A stretch of 64,000 nt of DNA from positions 868,001-932,000 of the forward strand of contig CAWDIV010000015.1 of the NCBI GenBank assembly GCA_963802355.1, given 5' to 3'. Below, piece after piece: positions 1 to 9,315 of this stretch. The notes below the pieces were generated by a model, which saw only the letters and a program-made list of their open reading frames with translations, had not been told where the DNA came from and did not search any database. This stretch comes from SG8-41 sp963802355 (GTDB lineage: Bacteria > Pseudomonadota > Gammaproteobacteria > Burkholderiales > SG8-41). Made by a program: the position numbers and the translations under genes. The first letter of the stretch is position 1. The number at the start of each line of letters is the position of its first letter.

Positions 1-982
1 TGACCATCGAAGAATTGTGGCACCGCACCTCGACGCGCTTGATGTCGTCCAGGCGGTCTTTTACCAGCGGGTGGAGCGCGATCGCAGCTTCCACGCCGCT
101 CTGCCCATGAAACGCAGTGGGATAGGGAATCTTGAACAGCACGTTTTCGATCACATAACTGCCGAAGGGCCTCTGGAAACGGAAGGGCTTGCCCTTGAAC
201 ATCACGTCATAAAAGCCCCACGTCTTCGCCGTGAGCGCCGAGGGACAGCCCATTTCCCCCTTCATCGCCATCAGCGCGAGCCGCACGCCGCGGCTGGCTG
301 CGTCGCCCGCCGCCCACGACTTGCGCGGACCGGTGTTGGGCTTGCGCCGGAACGCGGCGAGAGCGTGCCCGTCCACCCACGCTTGGGACAGTGCGTTGGT
401 GATCTCGTCCCGCGTGCCGCCGAGCATTTTCGTCACTACCGGCGTGACGGCGATCTTGACCAGCATCGTATGATCGAGGCCGCGCGCGGTGAAGCCGTTC
501 TCGAGGGCGAGCCCGCCCATGATCTCGTAGGTCTTGACCGCCGCTTCCAGCACGTCGCGTACCAGGAGCGGTTTCCTGCCTTCCGCCAGGCGCGTGCGGG
601 ACAGCCAGTCCGCCACCGCCAGGATGCCGGAGAAGGTATCGGACGGATGGATCACGGTTGCGCCATAGAACGCGTCGTTGAAGTCGAGCCACCGGTTCAA
701 TACGCCCATATTGAACGTGGCGCGCTCCGGGTCGAGCACGTGCGGCGTGCCGGGCACGCGGGCGCCATTGGGCACGATGGTGCCGGGGACAACGGGTCCG
801 AGAAGGCTGGTGCAGCCGGGGTACGAGAGCGCCTCGAAACCGCAGCCGAGCGTGTCGATCAGCGCGAGCCGCGCCGTCTCCAGCGCGAGATCGCTCTTGA
901 CCCGGTAGCGATCTACGTAGTCCGCGATCTCGATCAGGACCTTATCGGGAGCCGGGCGGGTATTCGAAGGCGCGGCTGTCAT
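1..982 (-). CDS. MmgE/PrpD family protein (2-methylcitrate dehydratase-like), partial
   Basis: The minus strand is open from an ATG at 982 to the left window edge, so the C-terminus is missing. The translation reads as the N-terminal two thirds of the MmgE/PrpD family: an N-terminal helical domain with TARLALIDTLGCGFEAL, then LNRWLDFNDAFYG and HPSDTFSGILAVADW, a run around YEIMGGLALENGF, and GDAASRGVRLALMAMKGE. PrpD dehydrates 2-methylcitrate in propionate catabolism; other members isomerise cis-aconitate or have unknown substrates. No prpB or prpC is visible, so the substrate cannot be fixed here. It is divergent from the gentisate dioxygenase with about 160 bases between them. Confidence 0.88.
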   Translation of the reverse strand, partial: MTAAPSNTRPAPDKVLIEIADYVDRYRVKSDLALETARLALIDTLGCGFEALSYPGCTSLLGPVVPGTIVPNGARVPGTPHVLDPERATFNMGVLNRWLDFNDAFYGATVIHPSDTFSGILAVADWLSRTRLAEGRKPLLVRDVLEAAVKTYEIMGGLALENGFTARGLDHTMLVKIAVTPVVTKMLGGTRDEITNALSQAWVDGHALAAFRRKPNTGPRKSWAAGDAASRGVRLALMAMKGEMGCPSALTAKTWGFYDVMFKGKPFRFQRPFGSYVIENVLFKIPYPTAFHGQSGVEAAIALHPLVKDRLDDIKRVEVRCHNSSMV

Positions 983-1140
983 ATAGGGGAAGCAGCGTGA
1001 AAACGGTGGAAGTATAGGGCAAATGATAGTCTCCTGCCGCGCCTTAATCCTCGATCCGCTGTTAGAATAATTCGCCTGAGTTTTGCGCGGGGCGTCCTAG
1101 AATCCCGCTCGCTCCCCGTTCGTAGATCGATGAACGCAAT

Positions 1141-2196
1141 ATGAGTACAGCCATGTCCACCGGCCCCGCGCAAAACCCGAAGCGCCGCGAGTTCTACGAC
1201 CGCATTGGCAAGCACGACATGGCGCCGCTGTGGGAAGTGCTCGGCACGCTGGTGCCGAAGACGCCCGTTACGCCCTGCGTGCCCGCGCTGTGGAAGTACC
1301 GCGAGGTGCGCCCCTATCTGATGGAATCGGGCGAGCTGATCTCGGCCGAGGAAGCCGAACGGCGCGTGCTGGTGCTGGAGAATCCCGGCTTGCGCGGCGC
1401 GTCTTCCATCACCCACAGCCTGTATGCCGGGCTGCAGCTCATACTGCCCGGCGAAGTGGCGCCGAGCCACCGGCACATCCAGTCTGCCCTGCGCTTCGTG
1501 ATCGAAGGTACGGGTGCGTACACGGCAGTGGATGGCGAGCGCGTCACCATGCATCCGGGCGATTTCATCATTACCCCGTCATGGACCTGGCACGATCACG
1601 GCAACCCCGGCTCCGAGCCCGTGGTGTGGCTGGACGGGCTGGACGTTCCAATGGCGGCTTTCTTCGACAGCGGCTTCCTGGAGCGGTATCCGGAGGCGAC
1701 GCAGCCCGTAACGCGCCCCGAGGGTGATTCGGAAGCGCGCTATGGCGCGAACCTGCTGCCGCTCGACTACCAGCAGCAGTCGCTGACCACCCCGATTTTC
1801 TGCTACCCCTACACCCGCACGCGCGAGGCCCTGGAAACGCTCCGGCACGGCGACGAGTGGCATCCGTGTCACGCGTTGAAGCTCCAGTACTCGAATCCTG
1901 CGACCGGCGGCTTTGCCATGCCCACGATAGGGGCGTTCGTACAATTGCTGCCGCGCGGATTTCGCGGCGAGCCGTACCGTTCGACCGACGGAACGATTTA
2001 CAGCGTTGTCGAAGGGCGCGGCCGCACCCGCGTGGACGGGAAATTGCTGGAGTGGGAGGAGAAGGACGTATTCGTCGTGCCGTCGTGGAGCAAAGCGCAG
2101 CACGAGACGGACAGCGATGCCGTGCTGTTCAGCTTCTCCGACCGCCCGGCGCAAAAAGCGCTCGGCTTGTGGCGCGAGCAGGTCCCTTGCGACTAA
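1141..2196 (+). CDS. gentisate 1,2-dioxygenase
   Basis: A 351-residue bicupin ring-cleavage dioxygenase. Gentisate dioxygenases open gentisate to maleylpyruvate with Fe(II). The N-terminal cupin carries the family signature PSHRHIQSALRFVIEG at about residues 113-128, with the metal-binding His pair, followed by HPGDFIITPSWTWHDHGN. The second cupin is visible from about residue 235 (LQYSNPATGG, TIYSVVEGRGRTRV, DVFVVPSWSKAQHE). The length matches the family. The start is the ATG at 1141; an alternative ATG lies 12 bases on. The next gene is a maleylacetoacetate/maleylpyruvate isomerase, which fits the glutathione-dependent gentisate route. A fumarylpyruvate hydrolase is not in the window. Confidence 0.92.
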   Translation: MSTAMSTGPAQNPKRREFYDRIGKHDMAPLWEVLGTLVPKTPVTPCVPALWKYREVRPYLMESGELISAEEAERRVLVLENPGLRGASSITHSLYAGLQLILPGEVAPSHRHIQSALRFVIEGTGAYTAVDGERVTMHPGDFIITPSWTWHDHGNPGSEPVVWLDGLDVPMAAFFDSGFLERYPEATQPVTRPEGDSEARYGANLLPLDYQQQSLTTPIFCYPYTRTREALETLRHGDEWHPCHALKLQYSNPATGGFAMPTIGAFVQLLPRGFRGEPYRSTDGTIYSVVEGRGRTRVDGKLLEWEEKDVFVVPSWSKAQHETDSDAVLFSFSDRPAQKALGLWREQVPCD

Positions 2197-2309
2197 AACT
2201 GATTTCATAAATGGCTCATGTTCAATCGACCCCGCGCAAGGCTGAGGAGAAACACATTCTTCGCAAGTTAGTCGGTGCCGAGCCCGATCTCTTGCGATCC
2301 TCTATCGTT

Positions 2310-2350
2310 AGGGTGTCAGGAACCCTAAACTCTAAGGTTCCTGACACCCT
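2310..2350. repeat. GGTGTCAGGAACC hairpin repeat, copy 1
   Basis: A 15-bp perfect inverted repeat: AGGGTGTCAGGAACC at 2310-2324 and its reverse complement at 2336-2350, with an 11-base loop. A nearly identical element lies at 41143-41182. It occupies the 230-base gap between the dioxygenase and the isomerase and resembles a short dispersed palindromic repeat rather than an intrinsic terminator, since no T-run follows. Confidence 0.85.
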
Positions 2351-2428
2351 CGGTACGCCCGGTCAAGTCGCAATAACTATTTATGAATTGACCTATAACT
2401 AAGTGACCGGTCACTGGTCACTGAACCT

Positions 2429-3073
2429 ATGAAACTCTATAGCTTTTTCCGCAGTTCCGCCGCGTACCGAGTGCGTATTGCGCTCAACCTCAAAGACCTG
2501 GGCTACGAGTATCTCGCGGTCCATCTTTCTCGCGGGGGCGGCGAGCAGCTGCGTCCGGAATTTCTCAGCGTGAACCCGCAGGCTCTCGTCCCCGTCCTGG
2601 AGGATGGCGCGCAAATACTCTCTCAATCGCTCGCCATCATCGAGTATCTCGATGAAATGCATCCCAGCCCCCCGCTGCTGCCAAAGACGCCGGCAGAGCG
2701 GGCGCGAGTACGCGCGCTCTCGCAAACGATCGCCTGCGAGATCCATCCCCTGAACAATCTGCGTGTCTTGAACTACCTCACGAAAGTCGCGGGCGTGAGC
2801 GACGATACGAAGAACGCTTGGTACCGCCATTGGGTCGCTGAAGGCTTCAAGTCTCTGGAAGCCAGGCTCGCGGTCAATCCCGCGACTGGAAAATTCTGCC
2901 ATGGCGACGCGCCCGGGATCGCGGACTGCTGCCTGGTCCCGCAAATGGCGAACGCGCGGCGCTTCAAGTGCGATCTTTCGCAGTACCCGACGCTCGTCGC
3001 TATCGACCGGAGATGCCAGGCGCTCGAAGCGTTCCAGCGCGCCGCTCCGGAGCGTCAGCCCGACGCGGAATGA
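2429..3073 (+). CDS. maleylacetoacetate / maleylpyruvate isomerase (zeta-class GST)
   Basis: A 214-residue glutathione S-transferase fold protein. The N-terminal thioredoxin-like domain carries the zeta-class motif SSAAYRVRIALN (residues 9-20), with the Ser pair that binds glutathione, followed by NPQALVPVLEDG and SQSLAIIEYLDE. The helical domain has the conserved CEIHPLNNLRVLNYL. Zeta-class enzymes isomerise maleylacetoacetate or maleylpyruvate to the fumaryl form. The adjacent gentisate dioxygenase favours maleylpyruvate as the substrate; this is inference from context. No good ribosome-binding site is seen before the ATG. An imperfect GTGACCGGTCAC palindrome lies just upstream (2403-2414). 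Confidence 0.9.
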   Translation: MKLYSFFRSSAAYRVRIALNLKDLGYEYLAVHLSRGGGEQLRPEFLSVNPQALVPVLEDGAQILSQSLAIIEYLDEMHPSPPLLPKTPAERARVRALSQTIACEIHPLNNLRVLNYLTKVAGVSDDTKNAWYRHWVAEGFKSLEARLAVNPATGKFCHGDAPGIADCCLVPQMANARRFKCDLSQYPTLVAIDRRCQALEAFQRAAPERQPDAE

Positions 3074-3143
3074 CCACGTTGGTCAGGCTATGATTGGTCA
3101 GGACAGGCTCCGTGTAAGGCTGTCAGCTACGCTCCGCAGGAGC

Positions 3144-4119
3144 TCACTCGACCTTGATGTTGCCTTTCGCGATGACCTGCGCGTACTTTGCAATCTCGCG
3201 CTTCACGAGGTCGCTCAGCTCCTCGGGGGTGCTCGGCTACCGGGTCCAGCACTTCCCGCTTCATGAACTCGCGCACGTCCTGCGCCTGGAACGCTTTCGC
3301 GATCAGCCCGTTCACCCTCGTCACGATATCTCTGGGCGTGCCGGCCGGGAAAAACAGGGCGTACCAGTTGTCCGATTCGAAGCCGGGATAGAACGTGTTC
3401 ATGGTCGGCAGGTCGGGGAAAGCGGACGATCGCTTCGGGGTGGTCACCGCCAGCGCACGGACCTTGCCCGAGTTGAGCTGAGGCATGGCGACGGGCCCCG
3501 TGGCAAACAAGAGATCGCACTCGCCGGACATCACCGACAAAATCGCCAGGGAGCCGCCCTTGAACGGAACGATCGCGGTCTCGATCCTTCCGAGCTGCTT
3601 CAGCATCTCGGCCGACAGGTGGCTGGTGCTGCCGACGGTATTCACGGCACTGGTGAGACTCCCGGGCCTGCTTCTTCCGAGGGCAACCAGTTCTTTCACC
3701 GATCTCGCCGGCACGCTGGGATGTATCACCAGCACCAGCGGCGTCGAGGAGAGCCAGGTGATCGGCGCGAGGTCCTTCTCGGCGCTGAATCTCATCCGTT
3801 TGCCGAAGAGCGTGGTGTTCACCGCGATCGTCGCCGTGGTGAGGAGCATGGTATAGCCGTCGGGCGGCGACTGGACCGTGAGCTCCGCGGCGATCAGCCC
3901 GCCCGCGCCGGTGCGGTTGTCAGTCACGAAGGTCTGACCGGTGCCTTCGTTGAAGTGCTTCGCGAGCAGCCGCGCCTGGATGTCGGCGCCGCCGCCGGGC
4001 GCGAAAGGGACCATGATGCGCACCGGTTTGGCGGGCCAGCTTTGCGCTGCGCCAATCGTGCAAATGAGGAGCATCGCGCCCGCAACAGCCACGAGGCAGG
4101 AAAGCTTGCTCGTGTTCAT
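3144..4119 (-). CDS. Bug-family tripartite tricarboxylate transporter receptor, frameshifted near its C-terminus
   Basis: A periplasmic solute-binding protein of the Bug/TctC family, which delivers carboxylates or other small acids to TTT transporters or to sensing systems. The start at 4119 follows GGAAGGAAACC. A signal peptide (MNTSKLSCLVAVAGAMLLIC) is followed by the family hallmark WPAKPVRIMVPFAPGGGADI and by TVQSPPDGYTMLL. The frame breaks at about 3230. The other frame then completes the expected end (STPEELSDLVKREIAKYAQV) and stops at 3144. The two frames together give a normal-length protein, so one indel is the simplest explanation. No TctA or TctB membrane genes are nearby, typical of orphan Bug genes. 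Confidence 0.88.
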
Positions 4120-4298
4120 GGTTTCCTTCCCGCCTTGTGCCTGGTCGCGACGCGCCGGTATTGCTTCGCTATGGTTCGTCTGAATGAGAATTCGAACCAT
4201 TGAAATATCCCATTTACAGCCTGTCGGCTCGGCGCCAACCAGAGGGCGACAACCTATAGTTCACACCCATCGCTCATGACCGCAAGTCCGACAGGCTT

Positions 4299-5222
4299 TT
4301 AACCACGATAGACAGGCTCGGGCTGGGCAAAAAACGAGTGCAAGATGTCATACACCGTGAGGTAGTTGATCTGCTGAAAGCTGGCGTGGGAGATGCCCGC
4401 CATCACCGCGAACTGCTTGTCCGGATTGGGCAGGCGCTTGAAGAACTCGAGCAGATCGTCAAGGCCGGCGATACCGTCGAATTGACCTCGCATGATGATC
4501 GTCGGTACCGTAATCTTCTCCGGATTCACGACCGGCAGTCTCGAGCACATGTCGATATAGGTGCCGGTCGGCACCGAGTCGTCCAGGGCGAGCACCGCGT
4601 CCGCGAATGCGTTCACCGTCTCCTCGTCGGCGCAGCCGGGATGGTCGCGCATGAATACGCTGCGCATGAACGCGCGGTCCAGCGGCCGGCGGTTTGCCGT
4701 GAGAAATTCGGGCAGCTTCTTGCGCCGCTCGGCCAGCGTCGGGCTGCCTTCCCCGGTCCAGACGAAGGCGTCGAGCGCCATGCGCTGCACGCGCTCCGGG
4801 TGGCGCTCGGCGAACATCGCTGCGCGCAGCGCGCCCGATGAAATGCCGTAAACGAGGAATTGCTTCACCCCGCGCGTCTTCATGATGTACGCAGTCGCGG
4901 CCTCCAGATCGTCCGCGCCGTTCGCGATATCGCACGGGATGTCGCGATGCTTGTCGGAGCGTCCGTAGCCTTCCATATCCACGCACCACGTGTCGTAACC
5001 CAGCTTCGCGAACCAGTCCATCACCGATGAATGCGGCCGGCCCGGCACCTGGAGGTCGAAGGTGGGCGTGGAAGCCATCGAGGAGCCGTGCACGAGGAGG
5101 ATCGTGCCGCGCTTGCCTTGCGGAGTGCCGCAGAACTTCTCCCACAGGTAGAGCTTGACGTCGCCCTTCTTCGTCCAGTGTTCCTCGCCGGTCACTGGCG
5201 TGTTCGCCTGCGGTTGATCCAT
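4299..5222 (-). CDS. alpha/beta hydrolase
   Basis: An alpha/beta-hydrolase fold protein of about 307 residues. The oxyanion-hole region is GTILLVHGSSMAS, the strand region DTWCVDMEGYGRSD follows, and the nucleophile elbow is VYGISSGALRAAMFAE (GxSxG). Near the C-terminus PTIIMRGQFDGIAG fits the acid strand, and a His lies in AVMAGISHASFQQ. The start at 5222 is chosen because GAGAGGAACGGG precedes that ATG; a longer reading to 5294 lacks such a site. The substrate is unknown. It lies between a Bug protein and an acyl-CoA dehydrogenase, so a role in degradation of an ester or lactone is possible but unproven. Confidence 0.85.
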   Translation of the reverse strand: MDQPQANTPVTGEEHWTKKGDVKLYLWEKFCGTPQGKRGTILLVHGSSMASTPTFDLQVPGRPHSSVMDWFAKLGYDTWCVDMEGYGRSDKHRDIPCDIANGADDLEAATAYIMKTRGVKQFLVYGISSGALRAAMFAERHPERVQRMALDAFVWTGEGSPTLAERRKKLPEFLTANRRPLDRAFMRSVFMRDHPGCADEETVNAFADAVLALDDSVPTGTYIDMCSRLPVVNPEKITVPTIIMRGQFDGIAGLDDLLEFFKRLPNPDKQFAVMAGISHASFQQINYLTVYDILHSFFAQPEPVYRG

Positions 5223-5464
5223 CCCGTTCCTCTCGAGTTTGACTGCGTAAGTGGCGGAAGGAGGCAGTCTAGGGTAGGGCTCCTGCAGCGTCAAATCGTG
5301 AGATGCCCGGAGAAGTTGTTTGCGACGAATTCGCCTCGCGGCCTATACTTAATTAAATCGGACGCGGCGCGCCGATTTAATCCCGCGCGTTCGAGCGGAC
5401 GGTGAACGAGCCGCCGCTCAACGCGCGAACCACTGACCGCATACCGCCCAACTATCGATCTCAA

Positions 5465-6631
5465 ATGGATTTCCGAATCAGCGAAGAACAGCGCGCGTTC
5501 GTCGACACCGTGCGCCGCGTGTGCCAGAAGGACTTCAAGCGGCGCGCGATCCAGTACCTGGACGGCACCTGGCCTGCCGAGAACATCAAGCAGCTCGCCG
5601 AGATCGGCGTGCTCGGCATGTCGGTGCCGCAAGAGTATGGCGGATCCGGACTCGGCATCCTCGACACGGTGCTGGTGCTCGAGGAGATCGGCAAGGTGTG
5701 CTACGTGACTGCGATGGCCGCGCTCGGTGAGCTCGGCGTGCAGACGCGCGTCATCTCCACTTACGCGCCGGAGCCGATCAAGCGCCGCATCTTGCCGCGA
5801 GTCGCGACGGGCGAGGCGATCCTCGCCATCTGCATGACCGAGCCCAATGCCGGTACCGACGTGCCGAGCTACACCACCAACACCGACGTGAAAGGCGACC
5901 GCGTTGTCGTGAATGGCGTGAAGACGCTGATCTCACGCGCCGACATCGCCGAGATGTTCGTGGTGTTCACGCGCGTCAATAGAGTGCCCGGGGCGAAAGG
6001 CATCGGCTGCGTGCTGGTGCCCGGCGGCGTGACGGGGCTCACCGTCAAGTCGAGCTTTCACACCATGGGCGGGGAGTTTCTCTCCGAGGTGATCTTCGAT
6101 CAGGTCGAGCTGCCGCTCGAGCACCTGGTCATACGGGACGACGGAATGAAACGGCTGCTATCGGCGTTCAACACGCAGCGCTGCCTCAATCCGGCGATCT
6201 GCCTGGGACTCGCGGAAGGCGCTCTGGAAGAAGCCGTGCGCTATATGCGCGACCGCTCGGCCTTTGGCCGCAAGATCGGCGATTTCCAGGGGCTGCGCTG
6301 GAAAGCCGCGGACATGTACATCGAGATCGAGGCGGCGCGCGGGTTGCTCTACCGCGCCGCGGTGAGCGGCGACAAGTTTCCCGATCCCACTCTCGCGGCC
6401 ATGGCCAAGATCTTCTGCAACGAGATGAGCATCCGGGTGACGTCGGAAGCGATACAGGTTCACGGCGGTTACGGCTTCACCGACGAATACCCGGTTTCGC
6501 GTTATTTCCGGGGCACGCGCTACGGCAGCCTCGGCGGCGGCACTACCGAGACGCTGCGCAATCTGGTGGGGAAAAAGCTGGTCGAGGATATGGATCTCGC
6601 GACCGGCGTGCTCGGAATGGGGACCTTCTAG
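5465..6631 (+). CDS. acyl-CoA dehydrogenase family protein
   Basis: A 388-residue flavoprotein dehydrogenase. The start at 5465 gives the typical family opening MDFRISEEQRAFVDTVRRV; an upstream in-frame ATG at 5402 adds 21 atypical residues. Family motifs seen are GVLGMSVPQEYGGSGLG, CMTEPNAGTDVPS (FAD/substrate binding), RSAFGRKIGDFQGLRWKAADM and IQVHGGYGFTDEYPVSRYFR. The end, GGGTTETLRNLVGKKL, has Glu in the region that provides the catalytic base in many members. These enzymes desaturate acyl-CoA thioesters at the alpha-beta position and pass electrons to ETF. The chain-length specificity cannot be read from the sequence. Confidence 0.92.
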   Translation: MDFRISEEQRAFVDTVRRVCQKDFKRRAIQYLDGTWPAENIKQLAEIGVLGMSVPQEYGGSGLGILDTVLVLEEIGKVCYVTAMAALGELGVQTRVISTYAPEPIKRRILPRVATGEAILAICMTEPNAGTDVPSYTTNTDVKGDRVVVNGVKTLISRADIAEMFVVFTRVNRVPGAKGIGCVLVPGGVTGLTVKSSFHTMGGEFLSEVIFDQVELPLEHLVIRDDGMKRLLSAFNTQRCLNPAICLGLAEGALEEAVRYMRDRSAFGRKIGDFQGLRWKAADMYIEIEAARGLLYRAAVSGDKFPDPTLAAMAKIFCNEMSIRVTSEAIQVHGGYGFTDEYPVSRYFRGTRYGSLGGGTTETLRNLVGKKLVEDMDLATGVLGMGTF

Positions 6632-6809
6632 CCCGGATGTTTCACGGGTAATAGGACTTGAGAGTTTTCTGAACCGACAACGCTTCGGCCGCGGGCGGAG
6701 CATCCGGGCTGATTGAATCTTAGGCAAGGGGTCTACCTTGGCCCCCCAAATTCACGTGCGGCTGACGCTGGACAAGTGTTTTCGATTCGCTATTACGTGT
6801 TTTTCCGCC

Positions 6810-6857
6810 GGCGGTTTTGCATAAGGAATATGCCGGACTCATGTCCGGCTTATTCCT
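6810..6857. repeat. REP-like element, copy 1
   Basis: A hairpin with GCCGGAC (6832-6838) and GTCCGGC (6843-6849) as its inner stem and AGGAAT/ATTCCT as its outer stem. It is flanked by a conserved tail GGCGGTTTTGCAT (6810-6822). The tail and outer stem recur in reverse orientation at 40315-40362 and, in variant form, at 36258-36304. It sits between convergent genes, overlaps the stop of the downstream protease-like gene, and may also stop transcription. Confidence 0.75.
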
Positions 6858-7911
6858 AAAGCGTAGGCTTCGCCCGATAGTAACGGTCGCGGTCGATGGA
6901 TTTTACCGGGATTTTCTCGACGCGCCCTTCCCGTAATATCTCGAGCGGAATCTCGACGCCCGCGTCGCCGCGCGACCACAGCCGGTTGTAGAAATCGGCC
7001 TGTCCCTTGACCGACTGACCGCCGACCCCGACGATCACATCGCCCGCCCTGATCGCGGCGGCGTCAGCCGGGCTTTCCGGAGAAACCCGGGTCACGATGA
7101 CGTTGCCCTGCACTTCCTGGGTATTGACGCCGATCCAGGGACGGGGACGCGCCGATGATTTGCCGTTGGCGATGAGATCGCCCAGCAGGGGCTTCAACAG
7201 GTCGATCGGCACGAAGAGGTTGCCCGGCACCTGGGTCTGCGATCCGATCGAGTCACTGACGACGAGCGATCCGATGCCCAGCAGCTTGCCTTCCCGGTTG
7301 AGCAGGGCGGCGCCGCTCCAGTTGACGGTCGCCGGCGCGGTATAGATCGCATCGTCCAGCAGGTATTCCCAATAACCGACAAACTGCCGGCGCGAAACCA
7401 CATAAGCCGGTGCAACACCGTCAAAGCCCACGATCAGCACCAGCTCGCGATCCGCGAGCGTCGCGGACTGTCCGAGCTGGACCGGCTTCACCGGCAGCGC
7501 CGTCAACGCGCGCAGCAAGCCGAAGCCTGTCGTGTTGTCGTATCCCACCACGGTGGCGGGAAACGAGCGGCCATCGGAAGTCACCAGCTCCACCGTTTCG
7601 GCTTCTACGATCAGGTAGCCGATCGTCAGCACCAGACCGTCGGAACCGATGACGACGCCGCTGCCCTCGCGCTGCGGACCAAGAGACCGCATGGAGCGCG
7701 CGTTGGATACCGCTTTAGTGCGCACTCTCACGACGGACAGCGCGTCAACGGTCACATCCGACTGGGTCCGGGCTGCGGGTGGAGCGGCCGGGTTGGATTG
7801 TTCCTGTGCAGCACCGGGCAACGGACCGCACAGGCACGCGACAAGCAACGCACCGGCTATCCTCCGGATCGTTCCTCCACCAGCTTCATCGCTAGGCTTG
7901 ATCTCGCGCAT
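6856..7911 (-). CDS. S1C (HtrA-like) protease homologue with PDZ domain, catalytic His missing
   Basis: A secreted trypsin-like plus PDZ protein of about 351 residues. A signal peptide lies at residues 16-35 (RIAGALLVACLCG...PGAAQ). The protease-like domain covers about residues 55-230, and a PDZ domain about 245-340 (WIGVNTQEVQGNVIVTRVSPES, AIRAGDVIVGVGG). In HtrA enzymes the His lies in TNAHVV; here the region reads GLVLTIGYLIVE with Tyr99. The Ser region is NWSGAALL (Ser199) rather than GNSGGPL. The protein is therefore probably not a conventional protease and may bind peptides instead. The start at 7911 follows GGAAGG. It is a lone gene, convergent with the acyl-CoA dehydrogenase. Confidence 0.85.
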   Translation of the reverse strand: MREIKPSDEAGGGTIRRIAGALLVACLCGPLPGAAQEQSNPAAPPAARTQSDVTVDALSVVRVRTKAVSNARSMRSLGPQREGSGVVIGSDGLVLTIGYLIVEAETVELVTSDGRSFPATVVGYDNTTGFGLLRALTALPVKPVQLGQSATLADRELVLIVGFDGVAPAYVVSRRQFVGYWEYLLDDAIYTAPATVNWSGAALLNREGKLLGIGSLVVSDSIGSQTQVPGNLFVPIDLLKPLLGDLIANGKSSARPRPWIGVNTQEVQGNVIVTRVSPESPADAAAIRAGDVIVGVGGQSVKGQADFYNRLWSRGDAGVEIPLEILREGRVEKIPVKSIDRDRYYRAKPTL

Positions 7912-8203
7912 TTCGCACCGCCTTCCCGCTGTCATTACATATAATCCTACGCCAATCCACCCTTCAATTGTACCGAATATTTGCTGACATTTCGCTTCAG
8001 TCCATACCGAATATATGGCTGTCACTGCGGCGTGACACGGAATATGACAACGTTGTCACCGCGGCCACAATGCGGTTCGCGTTAGAATCACAAATGCAGG
8101 ACGGTTGCCCGCTTTTTTGCCCCAGCGTCCATCATTTAAGGATATCGACGGTCATTGCGGGTTCGTAAGACCAACGCGCTGTATCGAATAGAAAGGCCAA
8201 ATC
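7912..8203. other. intergenic region, divergent promoters
   Basis: About 290 bases, less GC-rich than the flanks, between the divergently read S1C-like gene and the SDR gene. It should hold both promoters. No clear paired -35/-10 boxes, repeats or small reading frames stand out. A GAAAGG ribosome-binding sequence precedes the SDR start. Confidence 0.5.
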
Positions 8204-8977
8204 ATGGAACTCGGATTGAAAGGTAAAGTTGCCGCGGTTACCGGCGGCTCGGAAGGCATAGGACGCGCGACCGCGCTCAAATTCGCGCAAGAGGGCGCCA
8301 GCGTCGCGATTTGCGCGCGCCGGGCCGACCTTCTGGAACAGGCCGCCGGCGAAATGCGGAAGACCGGCGCGGAGATCCTGACCGTCCCCGCCGATATGAG
8401 CCAGACCGCGGATGTCGAGCGCTTCATCTCCACTGTGATCAAGCGCTTCGGCCGGCTCGACGTGCTCGTCAACAACGCGGGAGCCTCGGCGCGCGGCAAG
8501 TTCCTGGAAGTCGACGATGCGACGTGGAGCGCGGACCTGGAGCTCAAGGTATTCGGGGCCATTCGCTGCTCCCGTCTCGCCATCCCGCACATGAAGAAAC
8601 AGGGCGGCGGGCGCATCATCAACATTACGATCTCCAGCGCCAAACAACCCGGCGCGGAATCCATGCCGACCTCGGTCTCCCGCGCCGCGGGGCTCGCGAT
8701 TACCAAGGCGCTGTCCAAGGAATTCGCCGCCGATAACATCCTCGTCAATACCGTCTGCATCGGCAAGATCAAGTCCGGCCAGCACGAGCGGCGTTTCAAG
8801 CGTGATGGTCAGACGGCCGCGGACTATTACGCGAAGGCTTCCAAGGACATTCCGCTCGGGCGCGTGGGCGAGGCGGAGGAAGTGGCGAACGTCATCGCCT
8901 TTCTCGCGTCCGACGCGGCAAGTTACGTCACCGGCACGAGCATCAATCTCGACGGCGGAATCTCCGGCACGCTATGA
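8204..8977 (+). CDS. SDR family oxidoreductase with non-canonical active site
   Basis: A 257-residue short-chain dehydrogenase/reductase. The cofactor motif TGGSEGIG is at residues 13-20, and NNAG is present at 90-93 (LDVLVNNAGAS). The C-terminus has the family end ASYVTGTSINLDGGISG. The usual catalytic YxxxK is replaced: the segment aligned with YSASKAA reads TSVSRAA (residues 156-162), so Tyr is Thr156 and Lys is Arg160. The fold and the NAD(P) site are retained, but classical proton transfer is doubtful. The reading frame is intact over the whole domain, so the changes are not from an indel. Substrate unknown. Confidence 0.88.
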   Translation: MELGLKGKVAAVTGGSEGIGRATALKFAQEGASVAICARRADLLEQAAGEMRKTGAEILTVPADMSQTADVERFISTVIKRFGRLDVLVNNAGASARGKFLEVDDATWSADLELKVFGAIRCSRLAIPHMKKQGGGRIINITISSAKQPGAESMPTSVSRAAGLAITKALSKEFAADNILVNTVCIGKIKSGQHERRFKRDGQTAADYYAKASKDIPLGRVGEAEEVANVIAFLASDAASYVTGTSINLDGGISGTL

Positions 8978-9315
8978 AGGGAACGCCGCTGCTCGCGGCG
9001 TTCGCCGCTTGCGCGGGCGCGAAGCGCTCGCCGGCGATGCCCGACATTCCCGCGCAGCAGGAATAGAAGTGCAGCCGAGTGACAGGTGAGGCCGATCACG
9101 CCGGGAGGTTGCCGGCTGTCGAAAGTTCGATACGGTGTCGAACGCGGTGGCGGTCAGGTCCACCCGCGATGGGAGCAAGCCGGCGTTTCCTTGTCGGGCA
9201 GTTGCAGCCACTCCAAATAAATCAGCGAGTTGGAGCCCGTGCCGGCCAATGGGCCGCGCTGGCATGGAACATGCGGCGTATCATTCGGGAACCGAATATG
9301 AGCTCTGGGGGAACC
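8978..9315. other. gap after SDR gene with a stem-loop
   Basis: A stem-loop follows the SDR stop: GAACGCCG at 8981-8988 pairs with CGGCGTTC at 8996-9003. It has no T-run, so it is only a possible terminator. The rest of the 338 bases shows no convincing gene. Confidence 0.45.

Noticed and set aside
17..1000. A plus-strand open frame of 327 codons at the left end
   Set aside because: The minus strand encodes a recognisable PrpD protein through the same bases.
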